A stretch of DNA of 64,000 nucleotides, taken from assembly GCA_025359945.1 (NCBI GenBank), contig JANYDD010000031.1:1-64000 (forward strand), in the 5' to 3' direction. The notes under the pieces were generated by a model, which was given only the letters and a program-made list of their open reading frames with translations, did not search any database and had not been told where the DNA came from. Both the position numbers and the translations under genes were made by a program. Of this stretch, positions 39,477-49,049 are shown piece after piece. Numbering within the stretch: position 1 is the stretch's first letter; each line of letters starts with the position of its first letter. This DNA is from Bdellovibrio sp. Lineage in GTDB: Bacteria; Bdellovibrionota; Bdellovibrionia; Bdellovibrionales; Bdellovibrionaceae.

Positions 39477-40819
39477 ATAAAATAAAATATGATTTAGGTT
39501 TAAATGTTTCCTACTGCCTTCCAATGAAGGACGGCGATTCGCGAATTGACGAAAATATTTTTATTGGGATTGTGGATGGCAAAATCGCACGAGTTTCAAA
39601 TTTTAAAAAATCTTATCAACAGCAATGCAAAAAATGGATCGATGGGACCGATAAAGTGGCTCTGCCTGGGTTAATCAATGGCCATGCGCACTTGCCGATG
39701 ACTTTATTTCGAGGCATTGCGGACGATGTTCCATTAAAAGAATGGTTAAACGATGTGATTTTTCCATTGGAGAAACAATTTGTTCGTCCGGATTTTGTCC
39801 GCTGCGGGACACAGCTAGCAGCCCTGGAATGTATTCGCTTTGGCACGACTACGGTCAATGATATGTACTACTTTCCAAAAGAAAGTGCCTATGTCTGGGA
39901 CCGCGCGGGCCTGCGCGGAATTTTTTCTCAAACAATTATTGGCTTTCCGACCCCTGAAGACACTTACGATCGCCCCCAAAATGGTGCTGATAAAAAAGCC
40001 AAGTTCACAAAGCTCTTAGAATTCTACAAAGACCATCCGCGAATTCAGCTGGGCCTTGCGCCCCATTCACCGTACACGGTGGATTCAAAATTGTTGGTCG
40101 AAACCTTTCAGTGGGCCGAAGAAGTCGACGTGCCTTATCATATTCATGTCGCGGAAACTTTAGAGGAATATAAAAATTCGTTAGAAATTTTTAAACAAAC
40201 TCCTGTGCAAAGATTGGCGGATCTTGGCGTGCTAGGCCCGCGCACGAGATGTGCGCATATGGTCCATCTGGATGAAAAAGATTTTGCGATTTTGAAAAAT
40301 TCAAAAGCCAGTGTGATTTACAATCCGGACTCAAACCTAAAACTGGCATCAGGCGTGGCACCGATCTCTAGGTTTTTACAAGAGGGCATCCCGGTTTCTA
40401 TCGGGACTGACGGAGCCGCCAGCAAAAATGACTTAAGTCTTTTCGGTGCACTTAATGTGGGAACAAAAATTCAACGTCTTTTCGGTGCGCCCGAATCCAA
40501 AATGACCGCCGATCAAGCCTTAAAAATGGCGACGTGGGCAGGCGCCAAGGCGTTGGGGTTAGGATCAGCCATCGGCAGTCTTGAAGAAGGTAAAAACGCC
40601 GACATCATTTTAATTGATCTGGATTTTCCTCACTTAAAGCCCGTTCATAATTTAGTTTCGCAGTTGATTTATTCGGCCAATGGTTTGGAAGTGGACGTGG
40701 TCATCTGTCACGGTCAGGTTTTGCTAAAAAATAAAAAGTGGACCAAATTAAAGACTACTGACGTCTATCGACGTATTGAATCTTTTAGAAAAAAAATTAA
40801 ATTATTTCACAGTAAGTAG
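39473..40819 (+). CDS. mtaD: Amidohydrolase, 5'-methylthioadenosine/S-adenosylhomocysteine deaminase type
   Basis: The 448-residue protein is of the MtaD/SsnA amidohydrolase group. GLINGHAHLPMTLFRG has the HxH metal pair, LAPHSPYTV and YHIHVAE contain further His ligands, and VSIGTDGAASKNDL carries the catalytic Asp. The family deaminates MTA or SAH, or guanine-like substrates; MtaD is the best match by the LPMTLFRGIADD segment. LipA uses S-adenosylmethionine, which may explain its position right behind lipB (ATGA overlap), though that link is a guess. Confidence 0.87.
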   Translation: MNKIKYDLGLNVSYCLPMKDGDSRIDENIFIGIVDGKIARVSNFKKSYQQQCKKWIDGTDKVALPGLINGHAHLPMTLFRGIADDVPLKEWLNDVIFPLEKQFVRPDFVRCGTQLAALECIRFGTTTVNDMYYFPKESAYVWDRAGLRGIFSQTIIGFPTPEDTYDRPQNGADKKAKFTKLLEFYKDHPRIQLGLAPHSPYTVDSKLLVETFQWAEEVDVPYHIHVAETLEEYKNSLEIFKQTPVQRLADLGVLGPRTRCAHMVHLDEKDFAILKNSKASVIYNPDSNLKLASGVAPISRFLQEGIPVSIGTDGAASKNDLSLFGALNVGTKIQRLFGAPESKMTADQALKMATWAGAKALGLGSAIGSLEEGKNADIILIDLDFPHLKPVHNLVSQLIYSANGLEVDVVICHGQVLLKNKKWTKLKTTDVYRRIESFRKKIKLFHSK

Positions 40820-40837
40820 GGCTATAAGAAATAGCGA

Positions 40838-41263
40838 CTATGTCTGCGGACTTGCTTTGATATTGTCGGCGATCATGATTAGCGCTTCACCCTTTGTGCA
40901 AAGTACTCCATTTTGATTTGTGACTGTAGTGTCGCAAGTTGCGATTCCTTTAGTGTCACGCATGCTTTTCACAGTAACTTCAATTTTTACTGTGTCGCCT
41001 AAATAAACCGGGTGCAGGAATTTCAAGTTTTGCGAAAGATAAATGCCACCACTGCCAAGCTTCATTCCCAACACCCTTGAGATCAGTGCCCCGGAAATCA
41101 TTCCATGGGCAATTCGCCTTCCAAATCTAGTGGTCTTGGCATAGGCGTCGTCAAAGTGCATTGGATTCATGTCGCCGGACATCTCTCCAAAAAGTTGAAC
41201 CATGCGATCCGTAATTTCAACGGTGTCGCTTACAGTATTGCCTACTCTGAATGGTGTATTCAT
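40838..41263 (-). CDS. MaoC-like (R)-specific enoyl-CoA hydratase
   Basis: The 141-residue hot-dog-fold protein has the hydratase signature GDMNPMHFDDAYAKTTRFGRRIAHGMISG, where Asp and His of the NPxHxD region are catalytic. It should hydrate enoyl-CoA or enoyl-ACP in fatty-acid or polyhydroxyalkanoate metabolism. It is downstream of the PhoH-like gene on the minus strand (23 bases) and convergent with mtaD. Confidence 0.88.
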   Translation of the reverse strand: MNTPFRVGNTVSDTVEITDRMVQLFGEMSGDMNPMHFDDAYAKTTRFGRRIAHGMISGALISRVLGMKLGSGGIYLSQNLKFLHPVYLGDTVKIEVTVKSMRDTKGIATCDTTVTNQNGVLCTKGEALIMIADNIKASPQT

Positions 41264-41286
41264 CTGGTTGAAACCTCTTTCAAAAA

Positions 41287-42621
41287 CTATAAAATATTGG
41301 CAGCTAATTCTGCAAGTTCCGAGCGCTCACCTTGGGTCAAGGTGACGTGCGCAGCAATCGCGTGTCCCTTGAAACGATCCACAGCATAAGTTAGCCCCGA
41401 GTTCGCAGAATCAACATACGGATTATCAATCTGATAAATATCCCCGGTCAAAATAACTTTAGTGCCGGTCCCCGCTCGAGTCACAATCGTTTTGATTTCA
41501 TGCGGAGTCAGATTTTGAGCCTCGTCGACTATCAAGTACTGCTTGGGGATACTGCGACCACGAATGTAAGTTAAGGGTTCGATATTTAACATCCCTTGAT
41601 TAATTAATTCTTGCGCACGCCCCGCTGCTTTTTTATCGGCACCCATCAAGAATTCAACGTTATCAAAGATCGGTTGCATCCAAGGATTTAATTTTTGTTC
41701 GATATCACCAGGTAGGTAACCGATGTCTCGGCCCATAGGAAAGATCGGTCGACTGACTAACAATCGTTGAAAGCGGCCTTCGTCCAAAGTTTTATGCAGA
41801 CCCGCCGCGATCGCTAGCAAAGTTTTTCCGGTCCCGGCTTTTCCTACCAATGAAACAAATAAAATTTCATCATTAAGCAAACAATCTAGAGCAAACGACT
41901 GTTCCACATTTCGCCCCTGAATTCCCCAAACTCCATTGCTGACATTGAAAAGCGGAACCACCGCTTGATCTTTTAAAGAATATCTTCCCACTGCACTGTG
42001 ATTGGGATTTGACGGGTCTTTCATAATTAAATATTGGTTGGCGACCAACTTCAGATCTTTTGGAACCCATTTTTTCTCTCGATAAAAGAGATCAATATCT
42101 TGTGCCGTGACCGCGGCCTCGAAATACCCCTCATAAAGATCTTCTTGCGAGGCATTGTCGGGTTCATAGTCGCGCGCAAAAACTCCGACGACGTCGGCCT
42201 TAATGCGCAAATTAATATCTTTAGAAATCAGTTCGACTTTGGCTTCAGGATTTTGTTTTTGTAAAGCTAGCGCAGTTCCCAAAATACGATTGTCGGCCTT
42301 GGTGGAATCAAATTCTGATGGCAAGCCAGTGACTTGAAAATCCGTATTGATAAAAACGAACGAATGGGAATTATCCAAAAGGACGCCTTTGGATAAAGTT
42401 CCTTTTTCTCGCAACATATCCACAAACCGACTGAACTGCCGGGCATTGCGGCCATTTTCTCCGGCGTCGCGCTTAAAGCGATCGACTTCTTCGATAACTG
42501 AAATTGGAATATGAATATCTGAATCATGGAATTTGGTGATCGCTAAAGCATCAAACAAAATCACGTTGGTATCGATGACGATTTTACGACGTTTGGTTCC
42601 AGATTCGGATTCTTTAGCCAA
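41287..42621 (-). CDS. PIN-PhoH fusion protein (PhoH2/YlaK type)
   Basis: The 444-residue protein combines an N-terminal PIN ribonuclease domain (about 10-150; KIVIDTNVILFD start, ADNRILGTAL acidic region) with a C-terminal PhoH ATPase. Walker A GKAGTGKTLLA lies near 265, VDEAQNLTPHE is Walker B, and VILTGDIYQIDNP follows. Proteins of this type are RNA helicase/RNase enzymes linked to stress and toxin-antitoxin systems. No antitoxin gene is visible upstream, so it may be the housekeeping YlaK type. The MaoC gene follows. Confidence 0.92.
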   Translation of the reverse strand: MAKESESGTKRRKIVIDTNVILFDALAITKFHDSDIHIPISVIEEVDRFKRDAGENGRNARQFSRFVDMLREKGTLSKGVLLDNSHSFVFINTDFQVTGLPSEFDSTKADNRILGTALALQKQNPEAKVELISKDINLRIKADVVGVFARDYEPDNASQEDLYEGYFEAAVTAQDIDLFYREKKWVPKDLKLVANQYLIMKDPSNPNHSAVGRYSLKDQAVVPLFNVSNGVWGIQGRNVEQSFALDCLLNDEILFVSLVGKAGTGKTLLAIAAGLHKTLDEGRFQRLLVSRPIFPMGRDIGYLPGDIEQKLNPWMQPIFDNVEFLMGADKKAAGRAQELINQGMLNIEPLTYIRGRSIPKQYLIVDEAQNLTPHEIKTIVTRAGTGTKVILTGDIYQIDNPYVDSANSGLTYAVDRFKGHAIAAHVTLTQGERSELAELAANIL

Positions 42622-42732
42622 CTAAACCCCCAATTTAAGAAAACATTTCCTAAAACATTAGACACACTAGTTTTATGAAATGGTACGTTGGCAGAGATGT
42701 CACTTGCTGATTAGGTATTTAACACACCGTGA

Positions 42733-43245
42733 TTATGAATTGATTCGAGTGATCGTTAAATCGCCCGAGTCTTTGCGAAAATGAGTTGTCACTGATTCTA
42801 AAAATCCGACAAAATATTTGAGCGCCTGATTGTTGATCGAATCTTTGGCAAATTCGCAACCGTGACGATACACGCCCTCGTCCTCGATTTTTTTGATGTA
42901 GGCCACTTGAGTTGTGATTGGAAAATAAGTTTGATGATTTAAATAAATTCGAAGCTCAATTTGGTCAGTGACGTTGTACTTGCCCTTGGCCTCTTCTAAA
43001 TCAAAAGATAAACCTCGGTCGTTGATGTCAAATAAGGTCACTCTTAAAAGTCCGTAGCCGGGAATGACCGCATGAAGTGAAATAAATTCAGTCAGTACGG
43101 TTCGGCGGACTTCGCGACGGTCTTCGCTGATCTGAAGGGCTCGGGCCGATGAAATATCTACGACTTCAGCGGCCTGGTTTTCAACAACGGGTATGGAAGT
43201 TCCAGCTTTAAGAAGTCGCGCCATCAAATCAATCACTTGTCCCAT
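42733..43245 (-). CDS. PilZ-domain protein
   Basis: The 170-residue protein begins with a short helical region, then a PilZ-like beta barrel: EDRREVRRTVLTEF supplies the RxxxR c-di-GMP motif. FDINDRGLSFDL stands where (D/N)xSxxG is usual, with Asn-Asp in place of the Ser position. C-di-GMP binding is likely but not sure because of this change. The start at 43245 is the only good one. A c-di-GMP receptor fits a genome that also has a diguanylate cyclase about 9 kb away. Confidence 0.75.
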   Translation of the reverse strand: MGQVIDLMARLLKAGTSIPVVENQAAEVVDISSARALQISEDRREVRRTVLTEFISLHAVIPGYGLLRVTLFDINDRGLSFDLEEAKGKYNVTDQIELRIYLNHQTYFPITTQVAYIKKIEDEGVYRHGCEFAKDSINNQALKYFVGFLESVTTHFRKDSGDLTITRINS

Positions 43246-43402
43246 AAATTAGATCACCTTTAGGGGTTGTTTTCCCTTAAAGCTTACGGATCGGCATAAA
43301 AGTGTAGTTTCTTTATTCAGTCCCAAAAAATTTCCATGGAAATTATTTTTGCCTTGCGAATTGCAGGACAACAGGCCGTGGTTCTAGTACTATCGAACCA
43401 TT

Positions 43403-44284
43403 ATGCGAGCCCACTCACTGTTTTACAGTTTAGTTTTGCACGGTCTACTGGTCCTGGGCTTTTGGCTAATTCCTGCTCTTCAGAAAACACCACCTCGGTT
43501 AACTGAGTTTGAAATTCTAGACGATTCAAAAGTGATTGCCGATATAGACAACCAAGACAAACTTCAGGACTTGGCCATCCAAGATCCCCTAAAATCACTG
43601 AAAGATCAGGTGTATCTGCTGTCTGAAAAGGCGCTGCGGTTTCGGCAGCAATCACAGCAAAGTCAAAAAACTAAAAGTTGGACCCACCGCATGGGCCAGC
43701 TGGAAAAAAAGTTTTTACCTCAGAGCAAACTCAGCTTTAGCGAATCTAATATAGAAAAAAAGTTGGCCGAAGAACTAAATCTGCCGACCTCTTCCCAACC
43801 AATGCCTAGCCTTCATTCTGAATTAGCGCACAACCTACCCCAAGGACAAATGGCCGAGATTTTTCCCAATATCGCCGAGGGCGGATTTACAATACTTAAC
43901 GTTGATCCCGTCAAGTATTCAGGATTTTTTAGGCGGCTTGGAGATTTGGTGCGCGACCCTTGGATCGGCCGAGTCAGTGACGTAGTCAATCAAACTTACC
44001 CCAGTCATTTTACAAATGTGTTGATCAATCGCTGGACCACTTTGGTTGAACTGGTGTTACTAGAAGACGGCCGAGTGCTAGATGCAGTTCTGCTTAAAAA
44101 ATCTGGGCAAGAGGGTTTTGACCGTTCGGCTTTGGCGGCCTTACGCGAGACCCTTGTCATTCCCAACCCTCCAAGATCTTTACTTCAAGAAGATGGATTG
44201 TTTCATTTGAAAATCAGTTTCAATGTTTTTATCGAGCCTAAAATTTTGGCTAAAGACCCTGCACAGAAAAATCAAACTCAGTAA
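43403..44284 (+). CDS. TonB-like energy transducer
   Basis: The 293-residue protein has one N-terminal membrane helix (SLFYSLVLHGLLVLGFWLIPAL, about 5-26) and a long, Gln/Lys/Ser-rich periplasmic spacer. The C-terminal domain has the TonB_2/AgmX-like pattern (WTTLVELVLLEDGRVLDAVLLKKSGQEGFDRSALAALRE). It would couple the inner-membrane proton gradient to an outer-membrane protein. ExbB and ExbD are not in the window. It is followed by a barrel protein and an envelope protease gene. Confidence 0.8.
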   Translation: MRAHSLFYSLVLHGLLVLGFWLIPALQKTPPRLTEFEILDDSKVIADIDNQDKLQDLAIQDPLKSLKDQVYLLSEKALRFRQQSQQSQKTKSWTHRMGQLEKKFLPQSKLSFSESNIEKKLAEELNLPTSSQPMPSLHSELAHNLPQGQMAEIFPNIAEGGFTILNVDPVKYSGFFRRLGDLVRDPWIGRVSDVVNQTYPSHFTNVLINRWTTLVELVLLEDGRVLDAVLLKKSGQEGFDRSALAALRETLVIPNPPRSLLQEDGLFHLKISFNVFIEPKILAKDPAQKNQTQ

Positions 44285-44515
44285 CCGCTGGGGAATTAAA
44301 ATTTTTGTGTTGTCCAACGCTTTAAAAAACCACTAATGTTGAAATAACTTAGCTGAAGCGCCCCGGGGGTAAATTTGAAATTAAGTATTGAGCTTTGCGA
44401 AAAATACATATTGAAGGTTTTTAAGGTTTGCAAAATAAATTCTTCTCCATTTAAAACTGGATTCAAAACTAGGTCGAGCGACTTTAAAAAAGTAATTTTT
44501 GCCCGCATTAACTTT

Positions 44516-45082
44516 ATGGTCGCGTTTTTCTTTGTCATAGTGACTGCACTTAGCTTTTCCGCGAAAGCTTTCTACACCGAGCTTGGATTTAATTTTAATT
44601 ATAAAAAAACCATTGTGGATAATCTCAACAATATCGAACAGCAAGGTTTAACCGGAAGTGTCTCGCTGTACTTTTGGGATCAGATTGCGACCGAAATAAG
44701 TTACACAAATAGTTTATACGTTAAACGCGAGAAAGCAGATTCTTTGCCATCAACCACTGCGCAAAGAATCACAACTCAGTACGCTGATATTTACGGGGTC
44801 GATTTGATTTATGTTTTCACCGGCAAAAAAGAAGTGTTTCAGCCCTACATAAAAGGGGGCGTCGCCTACATTAAAAAAAAACAAACCTCGCAACAAGATA
44901 ACTCTCAATGGGAAACTCCAACCGCTACTGGCTGGGGACCTAGCTACGGCGTGGGTTTTAAATTTTTTCTCACAGAAGCTTTCGCCATCCGAGTGGGGTA
45001 TGACGTGGTCAAAACGCCAATTGATAGTTCGTCGAGCGCCGACGACATCAGCAGCCGCATCGGATTGTCATGGATGTTCTGA
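44516..45082 (+). CDS. Outer-membrane barrel protein of OmpA/OmpW-like size
   Basis: I take the ATG at 44516 because it gives a signal peptide (VAFFFVIVTALSFSAKA) with cleavage before FYTEL. The TTG at 44375 would add 47 residues of charged sequence in front. The mature part of about 170 residues alternates Gly/Tyr/Phe strands (PYIKGGVAYIKKK, SYGVGFKFFLTEAFAIRVGYD) and ends with aromatic Phe (LSWMF), the mark of an outer-membrane barrel. Its end overlaps the start of the next gene by 13 bases. Confidence 0.72.
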   Translation: MVAFFFVIVTALSFSAKAFYTELGFNFNYKKTIVDNLNNIEQQGLTGSVSLYFWDQIATEISYTNSLYVKREKADSLPSTTAQRITTQYADIYGVDLIYVFTGKKEVFQPYIKGGVAYIKKKQTSQQDNSQWETPTATGWGPSYGVGFKFFLTEAFAIRVGYDVVKTPIDSSSSADDISSRIGLSWMF

Positions 45083-46134
45083 TTCGCCGGTTTCGGGGAA
45101 TCTTGATCTTGGCGATTTTGTTTTTTTGCGGCGGGTGCCAAATCTTGTATTTGACCGAGCAACTGGGTGGTCAAATTAAAATTCTTAACGCCCGCATTCC
45201 GGTTAAAAAGGCACTTCAAGAAAAAAATTTACCCGCAGAAGATCGAAAGAAAATTGAACTTATTCTAGCGACTAAAAAATTTGCTATTGAAAATCTGTCG
45301 TTAACTCCCAAAGATAACTACACCCAGTTTGTACCGCTGAAACATCCGTATCCCACTTACGTGGTGAATGCTTCACCAAAATGGGAGCTCAAAAACCAAA
45401 CCTGGTGGTTTCCGATCGTCGGAAGCCTTCCTTATATTGGGTATTTCAATCCAGAATCCGCCCAAGAGAAAGAAAAGGAACTTCAAGATCAGGGCCTGGA
45501 TACGTATCTTCGTGGGGTGGTGGCGTTTAGTTATTTAGGTTACTTGAGCGATCCAATATTTTCTTCGTTACTAACCTATTCTGATATCGACTTAGTGGAT
45601 ACAATAATTCACGAAAGTGTCCACGCGACTTTCTTTATAAAAAATTCTGCAGAATTTAATGAACGAATGGCTGTTTTTATTGCTAGGCATGGGACCCAGC
45701 AGTTTTTCGTGCACCAGCACGGGCCAAAAGCTCCCCAACTCTTAGAAATTCAAAAAAACCAGGACGATGAAATTATTTTTTCTGATTTTATGGCTGAGGA
45801 AATTAAAAGTTTAAAACATTGGTATTCTCAAAACCCTGTTCAAGATTTAGAGGTGCGGCAAAAAAGGCTTGCTGAAATACAAAAGCATTTTATCGATCAA
45901 ATTAAACCCAAACTTAAAACCGATGCCTACAATCAGTTTGAAAAGCGAAGGTTGAACAATGCTTATCTAATGCTGCATTCGACGTACATGGAGGATTTGT
46001 CGGACTTTGAAAATGTTTTTGTATCGTGCCAGAAGGATCTAGTGCGCACCTTGGATAGATTAAAGTCGCTGCAAAGCTCGAAAGATCCTAAATCTGAGCT
46101 GAAATCCTTGCGATGTAGTCCTAGCGGCACCTAG
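45070..46134 (+). CDS. Lipoprotein aminopeptidase of the Aminopep family (HExxH)
   Basis: The 354-residue protein has a lipobox (FFCGGC, Cys about 23) and the zinc motif HESVH near residue 185, inside DTIIHESVHATFFIKNSAEFNERMA, which is the core of the predicted Aminopep metallopeptidases. The Glu of FNERM is the likely third ligand. C-terminal helices (about 270-340) are Lys/Glu-rich. The family is predicted, not well studied. It follows the barrel gene with an overlap, so the two are linked. Confidence 0.8.
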   Translation: MDVLIRRFRGILILAILFFCGGCQILYLTEQLGGQIKILNARIPVKKALQEKNLPAEDRKKIELILATKKFAIENLSLTPKDNYTQFVPLKHPYPTYVVNASPKWELKNQTWWFPIVGSLPYIGYFNPESAQEKEKELQDQGLDTYLRGVVAFSYLGYLSDPIFSSLLTYSDIDLVDTIIHESVHATFFIKNSAEFNERMAVFIARHGTQQFFVHQHGPKAPQLLEIQKNQDDEIIFSDFMAEEIKSLKHWYSQNPVQDLEVRQKRLAEIQKHFIDQIKPKLKTDAYNQFEKRRLNNAYLMLHSTYMEDLSDFENVFVSCQKDLVRTLDRLKSLQSSKDPKSELKSLRCSPSGT

Positions 46135-46207
46135 TCGAGACCAAGACTCTGACCTAGAAACTTTTGTTTTTTTCCGGTATAGGGGAGATCAAGGCGGGGG
46201 TGGTCTT

Positions 46208-48940
46208 ATGATTTCCAATTTTAAAGGATTGTTATTTTGTGCGCTGTTTGCAGTTATGGTAACATTCACGATATCGCCCCTGACCGGCTGCACGGGCAGT
46301 AAAGAAAAAAAAAACGAAGAGACTCAAAACTCGGCACCGGCCCCTGGCAACAGCGGTTCCGCTCCCCCGCCTGAATCTTTGGATAAAGTTTTGTCTCAAG
46401 CGCAAGTGATCGCTTTTCAAAATTGGAAAGATCAAATTGTTAAAAGTTGTGACGCCGAAGAGATTCTGACAAAAAAAACCGACACAAATATAGGAACCAT
46501 CGGCTTTGACTTCAAAGCCTTGCTTCGAAAGAATCACGGATCAAAACTTATCGAACTTGAAACCAATCATTTCGCCGTCCTGGCATCTGGAAAAAATTTT
46601 TTTAAAGATTCGATTTCTCGAATTGTAAAGACTGATCCTAAAACTGGGGAATTGAATTCGCTTCGTTTCGACAGGTCCAAAGAAAATTGCACCGTCTCTC
46701 TGAACGATGAAATTTTATATTCCACAGAAGTTTATCAGAACTTGGTGGTGTGGGGGGATTTTAATCTTAATAAAAGAATAGCTCCGGTTGAAGAATCGCT
46801 TCTTAGTCTCAACCGCGCTCGGTCGATCAGTGAAAAGACTGGATTGGTGAAGCTGAATGCCTACAGCCTAAAAACTGTTGTCGATGATTTTTTAAAACCT
46901 AACGATGTCTTGTATCGTCGATTGGCAACTTATCTAGGTCTTCCGTTTGAACAAACCCGTTTTTCGATTCTGCCTTTCAAAAAAGAATATGTTGAAGAAA
47001 ACAGGTTTGAAAATAGAAACTATTTTATAAAGACTCTTGGGCCTTGGCCGTCCGTCGATTTTGCAACGGATGGGTTGTTCTCGAGTGACGATTTTTTTAT
47101 TCCGCTAAAACCCTTTTCGGATCTTTCGAATCAGAAAAGTTATCCGGTGAAGTTCAGAATGCAGTTTCAACCGAAAGATGATCTTAATATCGTCCGCGCA
47201 TTTGATTTCGAAACTCAGATGAATCCTGCGCAAAACTGGGATCAAAATTCGACACTCAATTTAAATTCAGTGACCTACCAGGGAAATCTTCAACCCACGG
47301 TCAGCGATTTTGTGATGTGCCTTAATTTGCGATTTGAAAATCAATTTCATTCGAATGATTCGTGGGCCGAGGTCGTTCAGCCTTCGCCGGAAAACTTATC
47401 CCACAGCTGCGAAATCTATCAAGGGCCCTGGGACAGTAGAATCACCGACCAGGCCTTTGGCCCTCTCTTCTTTAAAGTGTTAACCGGGACGGATTTGTCA
47501 TTGATCCAATCTTTTAACCAATGGGACGCCTATTTTTTAGCGGCATACAACCAAGCCAGGAGTCTGGGAAAAACGCTGGCTGAATATTTTCAAGCGGTGG
47601 GATCCACTGCCAATTGGGTTAAGAAATCCGATGACCTGACCGCCGTCCTCGATCGTTTTCAGTCAGCACCAGGGCAGCTGCCGGCCGATGTTCGCGAGTT
47701 ACCGGTGTTTGCAACACTTTCCGGGTATGAGATTAAACCCGAAACTTTGCAGCAGATTTTGACCGCTTATTCTAAATACGGGTCAAGCCAAACCATGAAA
47801 TATTTTTTTGAGGCCGTTTTTAAAGATTTTCGCCGTGGAAAAATAATTTCCGCAAAAGATCTTCAGTTTATCAATAGCATCGACACCGAATACTTGGAAA
47901 TATTTCAGATTGTATCCGAAAACGGAGCCAAACTGAGCTACCCGCTTTTAAATGCAGCTGATGTTTTTCTGCGCGATAAATTATGGAGCAAAGATCAGCT
48001 TAAAGACTTGAATCGAATTCTCATGACTCTGGTTGACCTTTACAAGACGGACGTAGTGATATCAAAGGCTTCGGTAAAAGTGAATGAAATGACCTTAAAC
48101 CTGTATGAGACTTTTGGATTATCTTTTGTTCAGCGCACACTTAAAAGTCTTCACCTTTTGAGTTTTGTTTTTGAGGGCAGTTTGGAAAATTTTATCGTCG
48201 CTACTGGCACTGGCCGAGCTTACGACCCAAAATTAACCGAGTACTTGGAAAATCTGTTCTTAGATAACCAACGGGGTTTCAATGAACTTAAATCATTGTA
48301 TACAAATAATGAGTCCCTTGAACTGCCTTGGTTCTCAAGTTTTTTCATACCGAATATTTTGCCAACGATGCCTTCGATGACGGAACTTCAAAAGTACACG
48401 CTTTTGTCGTTGTCATTGCTGGATTTCAAACGTCGCGACAAGAAAAAATCAACATCGCTAATTAGCACTTTTGAATCGGATTTTTCGGTGATATCTAGAA
48501 AATTTTACGAGATATTAGCCGTGGATCAAGAGGTCTCGGATTTCGAATCTATGTCAGAACTTATTTTCTTTTCACCCAAGTGCAGTTCTCCGGGACTTTT
48601 TGAAAGTGCGTCCTCAAAATATAAATGTTTGCAGACCGTTTTCTATAGAGAACAAGGCGGATTATTTAACCCTCAGATCAGGCCCCTGATCACGGGCTTA
48701 ACTCAAAATCTCATTCGGATTTTTAAAGAAAATAATAATCCCTTTCAATCCAACTGGCGGCAAAAATTTCTTGATTTTTATTTCTCAAAAAATTGGTTGG
48801 CGTGCTCGAAAGATTTCATGGAAAAACAAGGCTTAAAAATCCAAAGCAGCTTGCAGGCATTTAGCCAGCGGCCTAACTCAGATCAAAGAACAATCGAGAT
48901 GGAACAATTTTTGGATTCCTTACAAACCTGTGGCAACTAA
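46208..48940 (+). CDS. Large lipoprotein of unknown function
   Basis: A 910-residue protein with a type II signal peptide (lipobox LTGC, Cys about 28) and a Glu/Asn/Pro/Ser-rich linker after it. The rest has no repeats or domain I recognise. It contains a scattering of Trp and Phe and an elongated helical C-terminal half with several Cys (CSSPGLFESASSKYKCLQ and a final CGN). Its length and lack of close family suggest a lineage-specific envelope protein. A MITE-like insertion begins three bases after its TAA. Confidence 0.7.
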   Translation: MISNFKGLLFCALFAVMVTFTISPLTGCTGSKEKKNEETQNSAPAPGNSGSAPPPESLDKVLSQAQVIAFQNWKDQIVKSCDAEEILTKKTDTNIGTIGFDFKALLRKNHGSKLIELETNHFAVLASGKNFFKDSISRIVKTDPKTGELNSLRFDRSKENCTVSLNDEILYSTEVYQNLVVWGDFNLNKRIAPVEESLLSLNRARSISEKTGLVKLNAYSLKTVVDDFLKPNDVLYRRLATYLGLPFEQTRFSILPFKKEYVEENRFENRNYFIKTLGPWPSVDFATDGLFSSDDFFIPLKPFSDLSNQKSYPVKFRMQFQPKDDLNIVRAFDFETQMNPAQNWDQNSTLNLNSVTYQGNLQPTVSDFVMCLNLRFENQFHSNDSWAEVVQPSPENLSHSCEIYQGPWDSRITDQAFGPLFFKVLTGTDLSLIQSFNQWDAYFLAAYNQARSLGKTLAEYFQAVGSTANWVKKSDDLTAVLDRFQSAPGQLPADVRELPVFATLSGYEIKPETLQQILTAYSKYGSSQTMKYFFEAVFKDFRRGKIISAKDLQFINSIDTEYLEIFQIVSENGAKLSYPLLNAADVFLRDKLWSKDQLKDLNRILMTLVDLYKTDVVISKASVKVNEMTLNLYETFGLSFVQRTLKSLHLLSFVFEGSLENFIVATGTGRAYDPKLTEYLENLFLDNQRGFNELKSLYTNNESLELPWFSSFFIPNILPTMPSMTELQKYTLLSLSLLDFKRRDKKKSTSLISTFESDFSVISRKFYEILAVDQEVSDFESMSELIFFSPKCSSPGLFESASSKYKCLQTVFYREQGGLFNPQIRPLITGLTQNLIRIFKENNNPFQSNWRQKFLDFYFSKNWLACSKDFMEKQGLKIQSSLQAFSQRPNSDQRTIEMEQFLDSLQTCGN

Positions 48941-48943
48941 AGA
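48936..48943. repeat. Left 8-bp target-site duplication
   Basis: ACTAAAGA at 48936-48943 is repeated exactly at 49050-49057, flanking the MITE-like element. The left copy contains the TAA stop of the upstream gene. Confidence 0.72.
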
Positions 48944-49049
48944 CTTACATATGCACATGACGCCACCTACCTGTCGTGTTCGACTGGAGCGCATTCAAGT
49001 CGACAATATTCGACAAGGCGAATTTGCTGGCGTCATGTGCATAGGTAGG
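48944..49049. mobile_element. MITE-like element, 106 bp, 22-bp terminal inverted repeats
   Basis: The ends match as inverted repeats in 20 of 22 positions: 48944-48965 and the reverse complement of 49028-49049 share TATGCACATGACGCCA. An 8-bp direct repeat (ACTAAAGA) borders it exactly on both sides. The inside holds a second, imperfect stem (ACCTGTCG with CGACAAGG) and a short inner stem, so the whole element can fold as a hairpin. It has no coding capacity, so transposition would need a transposase in trans. Which transposon family supplies the ends is not clear. Confidence 0.75.
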
